From: Gluconobacter cadivus
Lineage (GTDB): Bacteria; Pseudomonadota; Alphaproteobacteria; Acetobacterales; Acetobacteraceae
Reading direction: 5' to 3'
Assembly (NCBI RefSeq): GCF_015244745.1
Contig: NZ_JABCQI010000001.1
Location: 496,001 to 560,000 of the forward strand
DNA: 64,000 nucleotides
Shown here: one piece after another, positions 17,683-26,543 of the stretch
How positions within the stretch are numbered: position 1 is the stretch's first letter
Layout: each line of letters begins with the position of its first letter
The notes under the pieces: generated by a model
The model's input: only the letters and a program-made list of their open reading frames with translations
The model's database searches: none
What the model was told of the DNA's origin: nothing
Position numbers and translations under genes: made by a program

Positions 17683-19545
17683 ATGACAAATTACTGGATT
17701 GGCGGCGCAACCGGCGACTGGTTCGCAGCCACAAACTGGAGCGAAGGCACGGCCCCCCCGAACAAGGGATGGGTGGATGTTCTGGCCGGAAAACAGGACG
17801 GAAGCGCGGTAACGATCAATGTTGCGCAGGCCAACGCCACACAGATCACCACTCTGAAGGTTGGCACCAACGCCACCCTGAACATCACCGTGACGTCTGC
17901 CACGCCCAGTGCTACGGCATTCTATGCCAACAGCCTGACCGTCGCGCAGGGCGGGACGATGCTTGTCAACACGCCCAGTACCGTCAATCTCGGCAGCAAC
18001 CCGACCATCAACGGCACCCTTCAGATCTCGGGTAACCCGTCCATTTCAATCAACAGCAACAGCGTCGGCGGCTCAGGCACCCTGATTCTGGATCATACGA
18101 CGCTGGGCAGCACGAATGCTCAGTTTCAGATGGGTTCGTCCTTGACGACGGTTCTTCAGAACGGCGCGTCTCTGTATGTCAACAACGCCACCGCCGGCGG
18201 AAGAATCGTGTTTGGCCGTGACGCCGTGGACGACACTCCAAACCAGCTCATTCTGGCCGACTACAACCAGACGGTCTCCACCCCGATCACGGGGTATGAT
18301 GCCACGTCCGTCATCACCATCGGTCACGGTGGATCGCCCCCTATCAGCGCGACCTTCATTGCCAACAGCAACGGCACCTACACGCTGAAAATTGCCTTCG
18401 ACAACTATAATAACGGCATCACGCTCTCGAACGTCTCCTTCGGGCCCAACTCCACCCCCGGCACCCCGACGATCGTACAGAACGCCAATGGAAGCTGGAG
18501 TGTTGTCGGCGGTGCAACCGGATATAACGGGCAGATCTGTTATCTGGCCGGATCCATGATCCTCACCCCCGACGGCGAGCGCGCCATTGAAACCCTGAAG
18601 GCCGGGGATCTGGTGACGATCTGCGAAAACGGCGAACGCCACAGCCGGACAATCCTACGCGTCGGACACTCTCATACGACAGTCGGCACCAGCGGACTGC
18701 CAGATATGGACGCCGTGCCTGTTCGCATCCGTGCCGGGGCTCTGACAGACGGCATTCCCAACCGGGATCTTCTGGTCACGCCAGAGCACTGCATGATGCT
18801 TGAAGGCACCTTCATTCCCGTACGAATGCTCGTCAACGGCATGACCATCGCCTACGACCATTCCATTACCGAATACGACTATTATCACATTGAAACTGAA
18901 CAACACGCCATTCTGACCGCAAACGGCGCGCTGTCAGAAAGCTTCATGGATGTCGGCCATCGCCCGGATGCCCTCATGCACGGATCTCAGATCGAGCGCC
19001 TGCATGCTCTAAGCTGGGAAAAGGATGCTGCCGCACCATTGGTCACGGATCGCGCCCATGTCGAACCGATCTTCGCAGCAATCGCACTCCGCGCGCAGGC
19101 TCTAGGCTACCCAGCTCCCCAGACACTCTCATCGACAGACAGCGCGGATAGAACCCGTCTCGTGCTGGAAGACGGAACAGTCCTGTATCCCATCCGCACC
19201 AACGGCGAACAGTTTGTTTTCATGCTACCCGAAGGCTGCCAGAGCGTCCGCATCCTGAGCCCGACCGCCCGGCCGTCTGACCGGATCGGACCGTTCGTGG
19301 ATGACCGCCGGATGCTGGGTCTGCTGATTGGCGACGTGACAGTGTGGAGCGATGAACAGACCCGGCATCTGTCCAGCCATCTGTCAGACCCATACGCTGA
19401 CGGCTGGTGGGGCGTCGAAGCCAGTCACGCCCGCTGGACGACAGGCAATGCGCGACTGGACCTCGGCGGGGCGCTCAGGACTTCCGGAGGCATTCTGAGT
19501 CTCCATATCCTGTCACATGGGGTTCAGGCAGCAGTCGCTGCCTGA
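17683..19545 (+). CDS. Hint-domain surface-type protein
   Basis: A 620-residue protein. The ATG at 17683 (behind AGGATGCAATGAG) starts MTNYWIGGATGDWFAATNW, the usual beginning of such proteins in acetic acid bacteria. Residues 1-280 are Thr/Asn/Gly-rich, beta-helix-like repeats resembling autotransporter passenger domains. Cys286 in CYLAGSMILTPDGERAIETLKAGD opens a Hint (hedgehog/intein) domain, with TPEHCMML and the later YYHIETEQHAIL block, so self-cleavage at Cys286 is possible. The C-terminal about 180 residues are a less conserved tail. No signal peptide is visible. The 17406-17682 upstream region is unusually AT-rich. Confidence 0.83.
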   Translation: MTNYWIGGATGDWFAATNWSEGTAPPNKGWVDVLAGKQDGSAVTINVAQANATQITTLKVGTNATLNITVTSATPSATAFYANSLTVAQGGTMLVNTPSTVNLGSNPTINGTLQISGNPSISINSNSVGGSGTLILDHTTLGSTNAQFQMGSSLTTVLQNGASLYVNNATAGGRIVFGRDAVDDTPNQLILADYNQTVSTPITGYDATSVITIGHGGSPPISATFIANSNGTYTLKIAFDNYNNGITLSNVSFGPNSTPGTPTIVQNANGSWSVVGGATGYNGQICYLAGSMILTPDGERAIETLKAGDLVTICENGERHSRTILRVGHSHTTVGTSGLPDMDAVPVRIRAGALTDGIPNRDLLVTPEHCMMLEGTFIPVRMLVNGMTIAYDHSITEYDYYHIETEQHAILTANGALSESFMDVGHRPDALMHGSQIERLHALSWEKDAAAPLVTDRAHVEPIFAAIALRAQALGYPAPQTLSSTDSADRTRLVLEDGTVLYPIRTNGEQFVFMLPEGCQSVRILSPTARPSDRIGPFVDDRRMLGLLIGDVTVWSDEQTRHLSSHLSDPYADGWWGVEASHARWTTGNARLDLGGALRTSGGILSLHILSHGVQAAVAA

Positions 19546-19570
19546 GGTCGCCCGCGCCTGAGCGAAAATA

Positions 19571-19604
19571 AAAAAGGCAGCCCTTTTTCAAAGGCTGCCT
19601 TTTT
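19571..19604. terminator. Bidirectional terminator between Hint gene and hemA
   Basis: AAAAAGGCAGCC (19571-19582) pairs with GGCTGCCTTTTT (19593-19604) around a 10-base loop. The A- and T-tracts make it usable from both strands for the converging genes. Confidence 0.9.
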
Positions 19605-19647
19605 TATGACCTGAAAGAAAGGGCGGAAAAATCCGCCCATACACCCT

Positions 19648-20865
19648 TCAGGCTGCCGCGGACTTTGACGTCTTGAGCTGGCGTTCTTCCCACAACGTGG
19701 CAAGCGCCTCGACCAGTTCGTCAATCATCTCGTTCGTATGAAGTGGCGTCGGCGTGATCCGCAGACGCTCCGTTCCGCGCGGAACGGTCGGGAAGTTGAT
19801 GGGCTGGATATAATTCCCGAAACGGTTCAGCAGTTCATCCGAGAGGCTGCGGCACAGTTCGGCCTCCCCCACCATGACCGGAACGATATGGCTCGGATTC
19901 ATGACATGCGGCAGACCTGCCTTGTCCAGTGCCTGACGCAGATAGGCCACGGCCCGCTGCTGACCGTCACGCTCGGCACTGCTGCGGCGCAGATACCGCA
20001 CACTGGCCAGCGCACCAGCCGCGATCATCGGCGGAAGAGCCGTGGAGAAAATGAATCCCGAGCCGAAGGAGCGAACAAAGTCACAAAGTGCGGCAGAGGC
20101 AGCAATATAGCCACCCACAACACCATATCCCTTGCCCAACGTTCCCTCGATCACCGTCAGACGATGTGACAGACCGAGCTTCTCGGCCACGCCTGCACCG
20201 TGATCGCCATACATGCCAACCGCATGGACCTCATCGAGATAGGTCATGGCGCCATATTTATCGGCCAGATCGCAGAACGCCTCGATCGGGGCAATATCAC
20301 CATCCATCGAATAGACGGACTCGAACGCGATGATCTTGGGAACGTCGGCAGGAAGTTCCTTCAGGCGACGTTCCAGATCCGCGACATCGTTGTGACGGAA
20401 GATCTGCTTCTCGGCTCGTGAATGACGGATGCCTTCGATCATGGAGGCATGATTGAGTTCGTCAGACAGCACAACGCAGTTACGAAGACGTCCTGCAATG
20501 GTCCCGAGCGTCACCCAGTTCGACAGGTAGCCTGAGTTGAAAAGCAGCGCGCTCTCTTTGCCGTGCAGAGAAGCGAGTTCTTTTTCCAGCTCCACGTGAT
20601 AGTGGTTGGTACCCGAAATATTGCGGGTTCCACCAGCGCCAGCGCCCGTTTCGTCTAGCGCCGTGTGCATGGCGCTCAGGACCTCTGGGTGCTGCCCCAT
20701 GCCGAGATAGTCGTTCGAACACCAGACCGTCACATCACGGCCCAGGCCATGATGGAAAGCTTTGGGAAAATGACCCGCCCGGCGCTCCAGATCCGCAAAG
20801 TAACGGTAGCTGCCATCCGCATGCAGACCGTCGAGAGCGGACTGAAACATCGCATCATAGTTCAT
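19648..20865 (-). CDS. hemA: 5-aminolevulinate synthase
   Basis: A 405-residue PLP enzyme that condenses glycine and succinyl-CoA to 5-aminolevulinate, the alphaproteobacterial (C4) route into haem. The ATG at 20865 follows GCAGGAGAAAAACGCG. Diagnostic sequence includes [61 protein letters not shown] and the PLP-lysine stretch [15 protein letters not shown]. Length matches bacterial ALAS. It is divergent from the pirin gene. It provides tetrapyrrole for the ccm and hemW functions in this window. Confidence 0.97.
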   Translation of the reverse strand: MNYDAMFQSALDGLHADGSYRYFADLERRAGHFPKAFHHGLGRDVTVWCSNDYLGMGQHPEVLSAMHTALDETGAGAGGTRNISGTNHYHVELEKELASLHGKESALLFNSGYLSNWVTLGTIAGRLRNCVVLSDELNHASMIEGIRHSRAEKQIFRHNDVADLERRLKELPADVPKIIAFESVYSMDGDIAPIEAFCDLADKYGAMTYLDEVHAVGMYGDHGAGVAEKLGLSHRLTVIEGTLGKGYGVVGGYIAASAALCDFVRSFGSGFIFSTALPPMIAAGALASVRYLRRSSAERDGQQRAVAYLRQALDKAGLPHVMNPSHIVPVMVGEAELCRSLSDELLNRFGNYIQPINFPTVPRGTERLRITPTPLHTNEMIDELVEALATLWEERQLKTSKSAAA

Positions 20866-20996
20866 CGCGTTTTTCTCCTGCCCGGCACTGTAATCCTGTG
20901 ACACGGTCTCGCCAAGCTCTCCCGCCAGATAAGACCACACACCAGCTATTTATTTCTCAATACTGCAAACCATCCGACCTGCATGGTGAGACTGAT

Positions 20997-21017
20997 TTTC
21001 CAGATCTTTTCTGGAAA
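20997..21017. promoter_or_regulatory. Inverted repeat in the hemA/pirin intergenic region
   Basis: TTTCCAGA (20997-21004) and TCTGGAAA (21010-21017) form an 8-base dyad with a 5-base centre, between two divergent genes. It is a plausible operator, but the regulator is unknown. Confidence 0.35.
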
Positions 21018-21101
21018 CCTTGTATTTCCATACTTTCCATTTTCTTCACGCACGCCCCATCCCATTATCTTTCACAAGACATCACTCAGGAGCATGCAGC
21101 C

Positions 21102-21806
21102 ATGCTGGACATCAGACCTTTTGCCACTCTCGGTCACGCCGATCACGGGTGGCTCGACGCGCATTATCATTTTTCCTTTTCGGACTATCAGGACCGCAAC
21201 CGGATGCACTGGGGACGGCTGCGTGTGTGGAACGACGATCGTATCGCGCCCCATAACGGCTTCGGCGCCCATCCACATCGCGACATGGAAATCATCACCT
21301 ATGTCCGCACGGGTGCCATCACGCATGAAGACAGCCTCGGCAATCGTGGTCGAACCGAAGCGGGCGATGTGCAGGTCATGTCAGCCGGTAGCGGAATTAC
21401 GCATTCCGAATTCAACCGCGAAGACGACGCCACGACGCTCTTCCAGATCTGGCTGATCCCCGATGAGACGGGCGGAAAACCGTCCTGGGGTACCCGACCG
21501 TTTCCACGTCATGAGCGCAACGGGCGCCTCGTCCCACTCGCTTCGGGCTTTCCGGAAGACAACGCCCTTCCCATCCGCACCCGTGGCCGGGTCTCCGGTG
21601 CGACACTCAAGGCCGGAGAAACCCTGACCGTCCAGACCGACCGCGCCATGTTTACCTATCTTGTTCCCGCTACAGGCAGCGTGGAAATCGAAGGGCGGAT
21701 CGTTGGGCACCGGGACGGTGCGGCCCTTCATGATGTAGAAAGCATCACGATCACCGCGCGGGAAGATGCGGAAATCGTCCTCGTGGAAAGCGCAGCCTTG
21801 CGCTGA
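21102..21806 (+). CDS. Pirin family protein
   Basis: A 234-residue bicupin. The ATG at 21102 follows AGGAGCATGCAGCC. The metal-binding N-terminal cupin is seen in NGFGAHPHRDMEIITYV with its HPH-D-E pattern, plus AGSGITHSEFN; AHYHFSFSDYQD is also typical. Bacterial pirins of the YhaK/YhhW group can act as quercetin 2,3-dioxygenases or redox-sensing regulators in the cytoplasm. The C-terminal cupin is reduced. Divergent from hemA; nothing nearby suggests a flavonoid pathway. Confidence 0.92.
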   Translation: MLDIRPFATLGHADHGWLDAHYHFSFSDYQDRNRMHWGRLRVWNDDRIAPHNGFGAHPHRDMEIITYVRTGAITHEDSLGNRGRTEAGDVQVMSAGSGITHSEFNREDDATTLFQIWLIPDETGGKPSWGTRPFPRHERNGRLVPLASGFPEDNALPIRTRGRVSGATLKAGETLTVQTDRAMFTYLVPATGSVEIEGRIVGHRDGAALHDVESITITAREDAEIVLVESAALR

Positions 21807-21834
21807 CACGACGGAGGGTAAGGTTTTGTGACAA

Positions 21835-21884
21835 GAGGAGGAAAGTCTGTGACAAACAACACAGAAAGGTGTTTCTTCCTCCTC
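21835..21884 (+). other. Compound hairpin downstream of the pirin gene
   Basis: Outer arms GAGGAGGAA (21835-21843) and TTCCTCCTC (21876-21884) enclose a second perfect pair TCTGTG (21846-21851) and CACAGA (21860-21865). The outer 5' arm looks like a Shine-Dalgarno sequence. It may end the pirin transcript or form a leader for the gene at 21971. Confidence 0.5.
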
Positions 21885-21970
21885 GCATCCTGATCAGGAG
21901 CCAGACGTTAGGAAGACAGGGCCACCAGCCCGGAAAAGGCCCGTTTTCTTCTGACAGAAGGAGCCTGACA

Positions 21971-22360
21971 ATGACCATCCAGAGCACATACACACAGAAG
22001 TCCGGCAAGGGCCAAACCGAAGCCCAGGCCTCAACGTCGGTTTTCACCCGTTTTGGGGACTGGCTGAGTGGAGCCAGCACCGATCGCTCGGGACTGACTG
22101 AAGTCACCATCAAGATGATGAAAGATGACTGTCAGTTCGCGACAACGGTTAGTGAAATCCGCGTCCCCCCCTCAACCCCGCTTTCACCAGAGCAGGTCGA
22201 GGATCTCATGGGGGAAAAGAGGATAAACCATATTTGCGATCAGACCGGTCAGTCGCCGGAAGCTGTGGAAACAGCTTTAACCGAAGTGCTTCCAATGCTG
22301 GCTTCCATGCTTCGGGAAAATCCGGAACGTCTCTTCAGTTATCAATGTAAGATCAACTGA
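21971..22360 (+). CDS. Hypothetical protein
   Basis: A 129-residue product from an ATG at 21971 with a good AGAAGGAG site seven bases upstream. I do not recognise the family. The first 60 residues are Ser/Thr/Gln-rich and low in structure, with a TRFGDWLSGAS stretch; residues about 75-125 look helical and contain PLSPEQVEDLMGEKRINHICDQTG followed by SPEAVETALTEVLPMLASML. That last helix pair resembles the alternation seen in DUF937/YidB-like proteins, but too weakly to name it. No signal peptide. The downstream degenerate EAL gene is convergent. Confidence 0.6.
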   Translation: MTIQSTYTQKSGKGQTEAQASTSVFTRFGDWLSGASTDRSGLTEVTIKMMKDDCQFATTVSEIRVPPSTPLSPEQVEDLMGEKRINHICDQTGQSPEAVETALTEVLPMLASMLRENPERLFSYQCKIN

Positions 22361-22396
22361 ACACGACTTCCAGATTTCCGAACGGCGGAGGTCTCG

Positions 22397-23407
22397 TCAG
22401 AGACCCTCAGCCGTTCGTGCCATACGACGACGACGCGGTCGTCCGGCGTTTTCTTCAAACCGCTCACTGATCTGGGCCGTCGTTTCCGGGGCGGCCAAAA
22501 CCGTCCCGGATGCTTCGACACATCCAACCTTCTGTGCAAACGCAAGAAGATCCGGAAAATCCAGACCAATACCCCGAACCTTGAGCCCCAGTGCTTTGAC
22601 GGCTTCCAGAGCAGCCCGATAAAAAAGCACTGCACCCTCGTCCAGAAGGGGAGCCTCTCCCGACTGCCGCCAAGTCATGTCCGAAGGCGCCAGCAAAGAC
22701 GTATCAAACTGCACGCCGTCCAGTAATCCTCCGACGGCCCGCTCGCGCAGAAGACTCAGGCTGGAGGGGGCGCTTCCAAAGCCGCCAAGGAAAATCTGGC
22801 ATCCCTGATCGCGCAGGGCTGAGAGCGTGTAACACGTCTCCTTGTCGTCCTGGGCCAGGCCACTTTCCTGAAAAACCAGATCCAGACGACTGACAGGGAA
22901 ACCACTGTTCTGAAGAACTGTATTCAGTCGACCGTTAAAGTCTCCGTCAGGCGCCTGATCATCCTCCAGAGAAACCATCAGCCGCATCGCCTCCGGCCAT
23001 GTCGCGGCCTGTGAACATGCGTTTCCCAGGAGATCGGAATCAAATTCCCGCTGTTGCTGTCCCAGACTCTTGCGTCTGCTCTTGCGCAGGGTTCGACGGG
23101 GAACCGAGAGCCAGAGCTGACTCATATCCACCTGCGCGCCGATGACCTTGTCTGTTCCGTTGCGCCCCAGAACGAAACGTGGGAGCCATCGCAGGGGAGG
23201 CAGTGCGCTTTTTTGACGCGCCCTGCGACTCCGAAGTGTCGTGGCAAACATTCCCGCACTGGACTCTGCCATAGAGGCAGCATAGTCCGGTTTACCTTCG
23301 GGTAGTTCGGACAGCCCATCCACCCTGACTGTCTGGCCGACATGCAGGCCCTGAGGGGTTGTCGCAACCGAAGTCGCTCCCCGTCCTAGATCATCCAATG
23401 CGGACAC
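22397..23407 (-). CDS. Degenerate EAL-domain protein
   Basis: A 336-residue protein whose residues about 115-310 follow the EAL fold: RLDLVFQES matches the ELEITES strand, LRDQGCQIFLGGFGSAPSSLSLLR matches LRxxGxxIALDDFGTGYSSLSYLR, and VEAVKALGLKVRGIGL matches the strand before EGVE. The catalytic acids are gone: DDFG is GGFG, EGVE is replaced by GLDF, and no EALLR motif is seen. It cannot be an ordinary c-di-GMP phosphodiesterase and may be a ligand-binding or protein-binding relative. The N-terminus is basic and disordered; the tail ends in RPRRRRMAR. Confidence 0.72.
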   Translation of the reverse strand: MSALDDLGRGATSVATTPQGLHVGQTVRVDGLSELPEGKPDYAASMAESSAGMFATTLRSRRARQKSALPPLRWLPRFVLGRNGTDKVIGAQVDMSQLWLSVPRRTLRKSRRKSLGQQQREFDSDLLGNACSQAATWPEAMRLMVSLEDDQAPDGDFNGRLNTVLQNSGFPVSRLDLVFQESGLAQDDKETCYTLSALRDQGCQIFLGGFGSAPSSLSLLRERAVGGLLDGVQFDTSLLAPSDMTWRQSGEAPLLDEGAVLFYRAALEAVKALGLKVRGIGLDFPDLLAFAQKVGCVEASGTVLAAPETTAQISERFEENAGRPRRRRMARTAEGL

Positions 23408-23525
23408 CTCCGTTCTTCATGTCAGAACAATGCCGCTGAACCTCCTAATTTTTCCTTAATGGTGCAGGCGTTTCTGCTGTCGTTCGAACCGTAATTGCTG
23501 GCTTATACCCGCCCGACCTATCCGC

Positions 23526-23541
23526 TTTGGATGCATCCAAA
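23526..23541. promoter_or_regulatory. 16-base palindrome upstream of the MFS gene
   Basis: TTTGGATGCATCCAAA is a perfect palindrome 116 bases upstream of the MFS start, in the 250-base divergent gap. The size and symmetry fit a transcription factor operator; no regulator gene is adjacent. Confidence 0.45.
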
Positions 23542-23657
23542 CTCTTCGTTCGATCAATCCGGACAAAGCTGCTACGGTTTCATGCCCGGACCTTCTTCCG
23601 GGCCTGTGACACCCTTGGGCGTGGGGTCTTTTCCCCTCCGAGACAGGACCATTCTGC

Positions 23658-24917
23658 ATGACGGATGCCACAACCCGCTCCGCCGTATCTACATCTTCCC
23701 AAGGCTCTCTTATTGCCCTCCTGCCCTACTGGCAGGTCACTTTTGCCTCCTTTATGGGCTGGTTTCTGGACGCTTTTGACCAGACGACGCTCATGTTTAC
23801 CCTTCCCGACATCGCCCATGATTTCGGATGCACGATTGCCGATCTGGGGGTCGTCCTGATGGGGCAGTCCATCGGGCGCGCCGTCGGCAATACAGGCTGG
23901 GGATGGCTGGCTGACCGCTATGGTCGCAAGCCGGCGTTTATGCTTGGTGTCGTCTGGTTTGCCGTCTTTTCCGCCATGACCGGGCTCTCCCATCACTTTT
24001 ATGTGCTGATGGCCGTACAGTTCCTGTTCGGAATCGGCTTTGGCGGCGAATGGACCGCTTCGGCCGCTCTGCTGATGGAAAGCGTCCCGGCCTGGACACG
24101 CCCCATGGCCTCCGCACTCATGATGTCCGGCTATGAAGTCGGCTATTTCGCCGCCGCTGGCGTGCAGGCCCTGATCCTGCCGCATTATGGATGGCGCGTG
24201 CTGTTCTTCATCGGTCTCGTCCCTGCTGCGCTGGCGCTGTTCATCCGGATCGGCGTACCGGAAAGCCCGGTCTGGCTGCGGACCCACGAAGACCGTCTGA
24301 CCAGAAAGCAGCACCACACAGCCCCGCCACCGCGTCCCAAATTCCGTCTGACGGGTGCAGCGCTTCAGGCGATCGCTTTCATGAGCTTTCTCGAATTCCA
24401 GAAAGCCGCGATCTACACCTATTACCCGACCATTCTGCGTGGCAGTCACCACCTGACACAACAGGCCGTTTTCTGGCCGGTAACGCTCTATTGTCTCGGA
24501 TCGTTTGGCGGAAAAGTCCTGTGCGGCTGGCTGGCAGAGCGTTTCGGGGAAGTCCGGGTCATGCTCAGCGCGCTTGTCGTCGTGATGCTGACGATCTGGC
24601 CGTTCCTGAGCGCACCCACCTGGACCATGCTACTGGTTGCAGCCTTCGTCATGGGTGCCGCGGCTTCGGGGATTTTCGCGCTTGTCCCGCATTATCTGGC
24701 ACAGCGCTTCCCGTCCGACACCCGCAGCTTCGGCATGGGACTGGGCTATGCGCTCGGCTCCATCGGGCAGGGTATGGCACAGAAACTTGTGCCCATGTTC
24801 GGCCCAACCATCCTCACACTGCCGTTCTCAGCCGAAATCTTCGTGCTGGGCACCAGTCTCGTGACGGGTGCCATCGCCCTGATCCGCCCCAAAGAACTTC
24901 CCGGCGAACATATGTGA
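23658..24917 (+). CDS. MFS transporter, carboxylate/sialate:H+ symporter-like
   Basis: A 419-residue carrier with twelve helices. The first loop GWLADRYGRKPAF is the MFS A-motif, and MGWFLDAFDQTTLMFTLPDIAHDFG with GIGFGGEWTASAALLMESVP resembles the NanT/JEN metabolite:H+ symporter group (lactate, pyruvate, aromatic acid or sialate transport). Substrate cannot be fixed from sequence; small organic acids would be reasonable in an acetic acid bacterium. Start at ATG 23658 with AGGA nine bases upstream. A palindromic candidate operator lies upstream, and its 3' end faces the COG2509 gene with a hairpin across the stops (24928-24950). Confidence 0.88.
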   Translation: MTDATTRSAVSTSSQGSLIALLPYWQVTFASFMGWFLDAFDQTTLMFTLPDIAHDFGCTIADLGVVLMGQSIGRAVGNTGWGWLADRYGRKPAFMLGVVWFAVFSAMTGLSHHFYVLMAVQFLFGIGFGGEWTASAALLMESVPAWTRPMASALMMSGYEVGYFAAAGVQALILPHYGWRVLFFIGLVPAALALFIRIGVPESPVWLRTHEDRLTRKQHHTAPPPRPKFRLTGAALQAIAFMSFLEFQKAAIYTYYPTILRGSHHLTQQAVFWPVTLYCLGSFGGKVLCGWLAERFGEVRVMLSALVVVMLTIWPFLSAPTWTMLLVAAFVMGAAASGIFALVPHYLAQRFPSDTRSFGMGLGYALGSIGQGMAQKLVPMFGPTILTLPFSAEIFVLGTSLVTGAIALIRPKELPGEHM

Positions 24918-24927
24918 GGGCTGTGTC

Positions 24928-24950
24928 GCGGTCTCTTAAAGAGAGGCCGC
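24928..24950. terminator. Hairpin across convergent stops
   Basis: GCGG(T)CTCTT and AAGAGA(G)GCCGC pair with small bulges over the junction of the converging MFS and flavoprotein genes. It lacks a long T-run, so it is a weak terminator candidate. Confidence 0.35.
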
Positions 24951-26543
24951 CAGCCACTCCGCTGCCCGGATGCCATCAATTCCGGCAGAAAGAATACCGC
25001 CAGCATAGCCTGCCCCTTCGCCCGCCGGAAACAACCCGCGCAGGGTTGGGCTTTGGCCGTCACGGTCACGACGCAGGCGGATCGGCGAGGATGTGCGCGT
25101 TTCCACGCCTGTCATGACGGCATCATCCATGGAAAAACCACGCAGCTTGCGTTCAAACTGCGGCAGAGCTTCACGGATGGCGTCCGTTACGAAGGGCGGC
25201 AGACACAGTGTCAAATCCGTCGGCGTCACACCCGGCTGATAGGACGGCACGACATCGCCCAGCGACGTGGAAGGACGCCCGGCCAGAAAATCCCCAACCC
25301 GCTGGGCAGGGGCGTTGTAATTGCTGCCACCCGCGACGAACGCTGCTTTTTCCCACTGTCGCTGAAACGCCATGCCGCCCAGAACGTCGTCCGGGAAATC
25401 AAGCTCGGGCTTCACTTCAACAACGATACCGCTGTTCGCATTGCGCTCGGCCCGCGAATACTGGCTCATCCCGTTGGTGACGACCTGCCCTTCCTCGGAC
25501 GTTGCCGCCACGACCTGCCCGCCGGGGCACATGCAGAACGAATAAACCGCACGACCATTCGAGGCATGATGGACGAGCTTGTAATCCGCAGCCCCTAGCA
25601 TCTCATGCCCGGCACTGGCGCCGAAACGGGCCACATCGATCACGGATTGCGGGTGTTCGATCCGTACGCCGATGGAGAAGGGCTTGGGGTCCATTTCCAC
25701 ATGGGCTTCACGCAGCATTTCAAACGTATCGCGCGCCGAGTGTCCGACTGCCAGAATGACCCGCTCCGCCGGAAGGGTTTCACCGTTCGACAGATGCAGG
25801 CCGCGCAGACGACGCTCCGCGCCTTCGCCGTCCATCTCAAATCCCTCAACACGGGTCTCGAACCGGTATTCGCCGCCCAGACGCTCGATTTCGGCGCGGA
25901 TGAACATGACCATCGTGACCAGACGGAACGTGCCGATATGGGGTTTGGAGATCGTCAGAATTTCTTCCGGCGCACCCGCACGGACGAATTCTTCCAGAAC
26001 ATGCCGCCCCAGATGTCGCGAGTCCGAAACCCCGGAATAGAGCTTGCCGTCAGAAAACGTCCCTGCCCCGCCTTCGCCGAACTGGACGTTGCTCTCAGGC
26101 GTCAGAACGGATTTACGCCACAGGGCGAACGTATCGACCGTCCGCGCCTTCACGTCCTTACCGCGTTCGATAATGATGGGTTTTAGACCGGCCTGCGCCA
26201 GCGTCAGCGCCGCCATGATCCCGCAGGGTCCCGCGCCGATCACGACAGGACGCGGTGCCCCCTCGGGCAAGGTCGCCTCGGGCAGATGATAGGTCGTGTC
26301 CGGTGTGGGGCGGATATGCTGATCGCTCGCATGGGCGGCCAGAACCGCAACCTCGTCCGAGACATCACAGTCCACGTTATAGACCAGCACGATATGGCCG
26401 CGCTTGCGGGCATCATATCCACGACGCGCGACGTGCAGGGACTTCAGGTTTTCGGAATCGATGTTCAGACGCGCAAGCACGGCGTCGCGCAGGGCCTCCG
26501 CCGGATGATCGAGCGGGAGGCGCAGTTCGGTGATACGGATCAT
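24936..26543 (-). CDS. FAD-dependent dehydrogenase, COG2509 type
   Basis: A 535-residue flavoprotein. An N-terminal small domain (residues 1-90, LNIDSENLKSLHVARRGYDARKR) is followed by a Rossmann FAD motif VVIGAGPCGIMAALTLAQAG with acidic residue after it, then GEGGAGTFSDGKLYSGV, ILAVGHSARDTFEM and the C-terminal LFPAGEGAGYAGGILSAGIDG. This is the uncharacterised COG2509 family found widely in bacteria; no substrate is established. It overlaps the yqhA-like gene by one base (TGATG), so they are one operon with the membrane protein translated first. Confidence 0.9.
   Translation of the reverse strand: MIRITELRLPLDHPAEALRDAVLARLNIDSENLKSLHVARRGYDARKRGHIVLVYNVDCDVSDEVAVLAAHASDQHIRPTPDTTYHLPEATLPEGAPRPVVIGAGPCGIMAALTLAQAGLKPIIIERGKDVKARTVDTFALWRKSVLTPESNVQFGEGGAGTFSDGKLYSGVSDSRHLGRHVLEEFVRAGAPEEILTISKPHIGTFRLVTMVMFIRAEIERLGGEYRFETRVEGFEMDGEGAERRLRGLHLSNGETLPAERVILAVGHSARDTFEMLREAHVEMDPKPFSIGVRIEHPQSVIDVARFGASAGHEMLGAADYKLVHHASNGRAVYSFCMCPGGQVVAATSEEGQVVTNGMSQYSRAERNANSGIVVEVKPELDFPDDVLGGMAFQRQWEKAAFVAGGSNYNAPAQRVGDFLAGRPSTSLGDVVPSYQPGVTPTDLTLCLPPFVTDAIREALPQFERKLRGFSMDDAVMTGVETRTSSPIRLRRDRDGQSPTLRGLFPAGEGAGYAGGILSAGIDGIRAAEWLAASL

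Noticed and set aside
23584-23603. GCCCGGA-TCCGGGC hairpin before the MFS start
   Set aside because: A perfect but short 7-base stem without a T-tract and with no gene upstream to terminate; too little to claim function.
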